From an uncultured Eubacteriales bacterium (GTDB taxonomy: Bacteria; Bacillota; Clostridia; Peptostreptococcales; Anaerovoracaceae): a stretch of DNA of 64,000 nucleotides. The DNA is taken from assembly GCA_900542565.1 (NCBI GenBank), contig UQOC01000007.1, forward strand, positions 3,627 to 67,626. The letters are read 5' to 3'. Made by a program: the position numbers and the translations under genes. The notes beneath the pieces are model-generated. The model saw only the letters and a program-made list of their open reading frames with translations. It did no database searches and was not told where the DNA came from. This document shows positions 63,347-64,000 of this stretch, piece after piece. Every line of letters begins with the position of its first letter. The first letter of the stretch is position 1.

Positions 63347-63661
63347 CCTGACAGCACAATCAGCGTAAAAGTCGAGTTTGGCGAGGAAGAGGGCAAAGTA
63401 CCGCTTGATAATATCGCTAAAAGAGCCGAGGCATACAAGCCGAAAGAGCGAGTTACCTACAAAATGATAAAGGAATACATAGAAGCTAAATATGGCTTCA
63501 AGGTATATACTGCTTATATAGCGGAGGTGAAGAGAAGTTTGGGCTTGCCAATGTATGATGCTCCTAATGCGGTAGGAGAATTGAAACAGCCGAGAAAACA
63601 TCCGACAGCAGAGAAGGTGGAAGCGATTAAAGACGCTTTGAAACATTTTGAGGTTATCTAA
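63347..63661 (+). pseudogene. Detached C-terminal module of an RlmD-type methyltransferase
   Basis: After the rlmD TAG the same frame reads on for about 104 codons: ISVKVEFGEEEGKVPLDN, YKMIKEYIEAKYGFKV, IAEVKRSLGLP and a terminal KDALKHFEVI. This is the extension seen at the end of RlmD-like proteins in many Clostridia. No good start with a ribosome binding site is present (an ATG at 63464 is internal). Either the TAG is a recent nonsense mutation, or the module was joined here by recombination. Base use is more AT-rich than in rlmD. Confidence 0.72.
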
Positions 63662-63667
63662 AATTGC

Positions 63668-63702
63668 GAGCATACCATTAGAAATCGTGGTATGCTCTTT
63701 TC
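63668..63702 (+). terminator. Terminator after the RlmD-type module
   Basis: GAGCATACCA / TGGTATGCTC stem over a 10-base loop, then TTTTC. Confidence 0.93.
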
Positions 63703-63762
63703 GTAGAAATTTTGTGGGAGTAAGATAGATACATTTAAATGGAATTGCAATGGGAGAAAAAG

Positions 63763-63861
63763 ATGAAACATATTTCAGAGATAACGAAGCGAGATATTTT
63801 GGACTTATTCCGAAATGGATTGGAAATAAATGAATTTTTTGATACTAAGACAGTTATTTAA
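63763..63861 (+). pseudogene. Truncated AbiJ-related protein fragment
   Basis: A 32-codon frame starts at an ATG with GGGAGAAAAAG upstream and reads MKHISEITKRDILDLF, then EINEFFDTKTV, before a TAA. This N-terminal stretch is familiar from AbiJ-related proteins, found in defence islands and integrative elements. The rest of the protein is absent. The call is from memory of the pattern. Confidence 0.45.
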
Positions 63862-64000
63862 TATGCTCGTCTTAGTCGGGGCGGTCAAAATGGCAGACCG
63901 TGTAGTCCGTGAAACGATGGGCTTGTGATTATGAATTTTTCTGCGTGTAGGTTTGTCAAACATATGTTACACCATAAAGCAGGAAATCATATAAGGTGTC
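63862..64000 (+). other. Right-end AT-rich tract without an intact gene
   Basis: Only short broken frames are seen, for example one reading AVKMADRVVRETMGL before TGA. The tract looks like decayed mobile-element DNA. Nothing can be named with support. Confidence 0.4.

Overview
The window reads as chromosome of an anaerobic, medium-GC Firmicute of the class Clostridia. The evidence is an [FeFe] hydrogenase with an H-cluster, AsnA-type asparagine synthetase, GlpP antiterminator, a PASTA kinase/PP2C pair, ArgR, a tRNA array with encoded CCA ends, strong AGGAGG-type ribosome binding sites, and frequent TTG/GTG starts. A member of the Clostridiales Family XIII / Anaerovoracaceae neighbourhood is plausible but is inference; there is no rRNA gene to test it.

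Left to right: (1) 1-5.7 kb: a glycerol-3-phosphate oxidation operon (5'-truncated glpA, a GlpB-like flavoprotein, glpP), a beta-CASP nuclease-like MBL protein and udk, ended by a terminator. (2) 5.8-10.7 kb: a compact accessory locus with a phage-like regulator, a CpaB/SAF protein, a divergent CpaF ATPase, TadB- and TadC-like membrane proteins and four very small membrane peptides joined by ATGA overlaps. This resembles a minimal Tad/type IVc pilus system. (3) 10.7-18.9 kb: a yybP-ykoY (Mn2+) riboswitch ahead of a P-type ATPase, coaW, a DUF1461 protein, ychF and lgt on the minus strand, sfsA and a TPR protein. (4) 19.1-20.6 kb: sixteen tRNA genes in one array, closed by a terminator. (5) 20.7-21.5 kb: a decayed flavoprotein remnant and a small membrane protein. 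(6) 21.6-25.8 kb: tdk, then a secreted glucosaminidase-like protein carrying a dockerin, followed directly by a membrane-anchored protein carrying a cohesin. (7) 25.8-38.1 kb: a radical SAM protein, queH, asnA and a classic housekeeping run priA-def-fmt-yugP-rsmB-prpC-prkC-rsgA-rpe. (8) 38.2-45.5 kb: PBP1A (minus), comEC, holA and an EamA transporter. (9) 45.5-51.4 kb: a NuoF-tail/GltD fusion plus a modular [FeFe] hydrogenase, then a DUF1538 membrane protein with a tandem PII-like protein. (10) 51.5-56.9 kb: argR-recN (minus) and ruvC-ruvA-ruvB-queA (plus), with a palindromic SOS-like operator before ruvC. (11) 57-60.9 kb: a minus-strand redox cassette (MerR, flavodoxin-fold, cupin, CMD, LysR) and a broken small membrane gene, sitting between queA and tgt. 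(12) 61-64 kb: tgt, rlmD, a detached RlmD-type C-terminal module behind an in-frame TAG, and a decayed AbiJ-like fragment.

The most interesting items are the mini-Tad locus with paralogous tiny peptides, the adjacent dockerin/cohesin pair outside a cellulosome, the hydrogenase paired with a NuoF-tail/GltD fusion, the SOS-like operator, a tRNA-Tyr with a C1-G72 pair, and several freshly broken genes. Queuosine genes (queH, queA, tgt) are spread over three places. All assignments come from reading the sequence; no searches were run.
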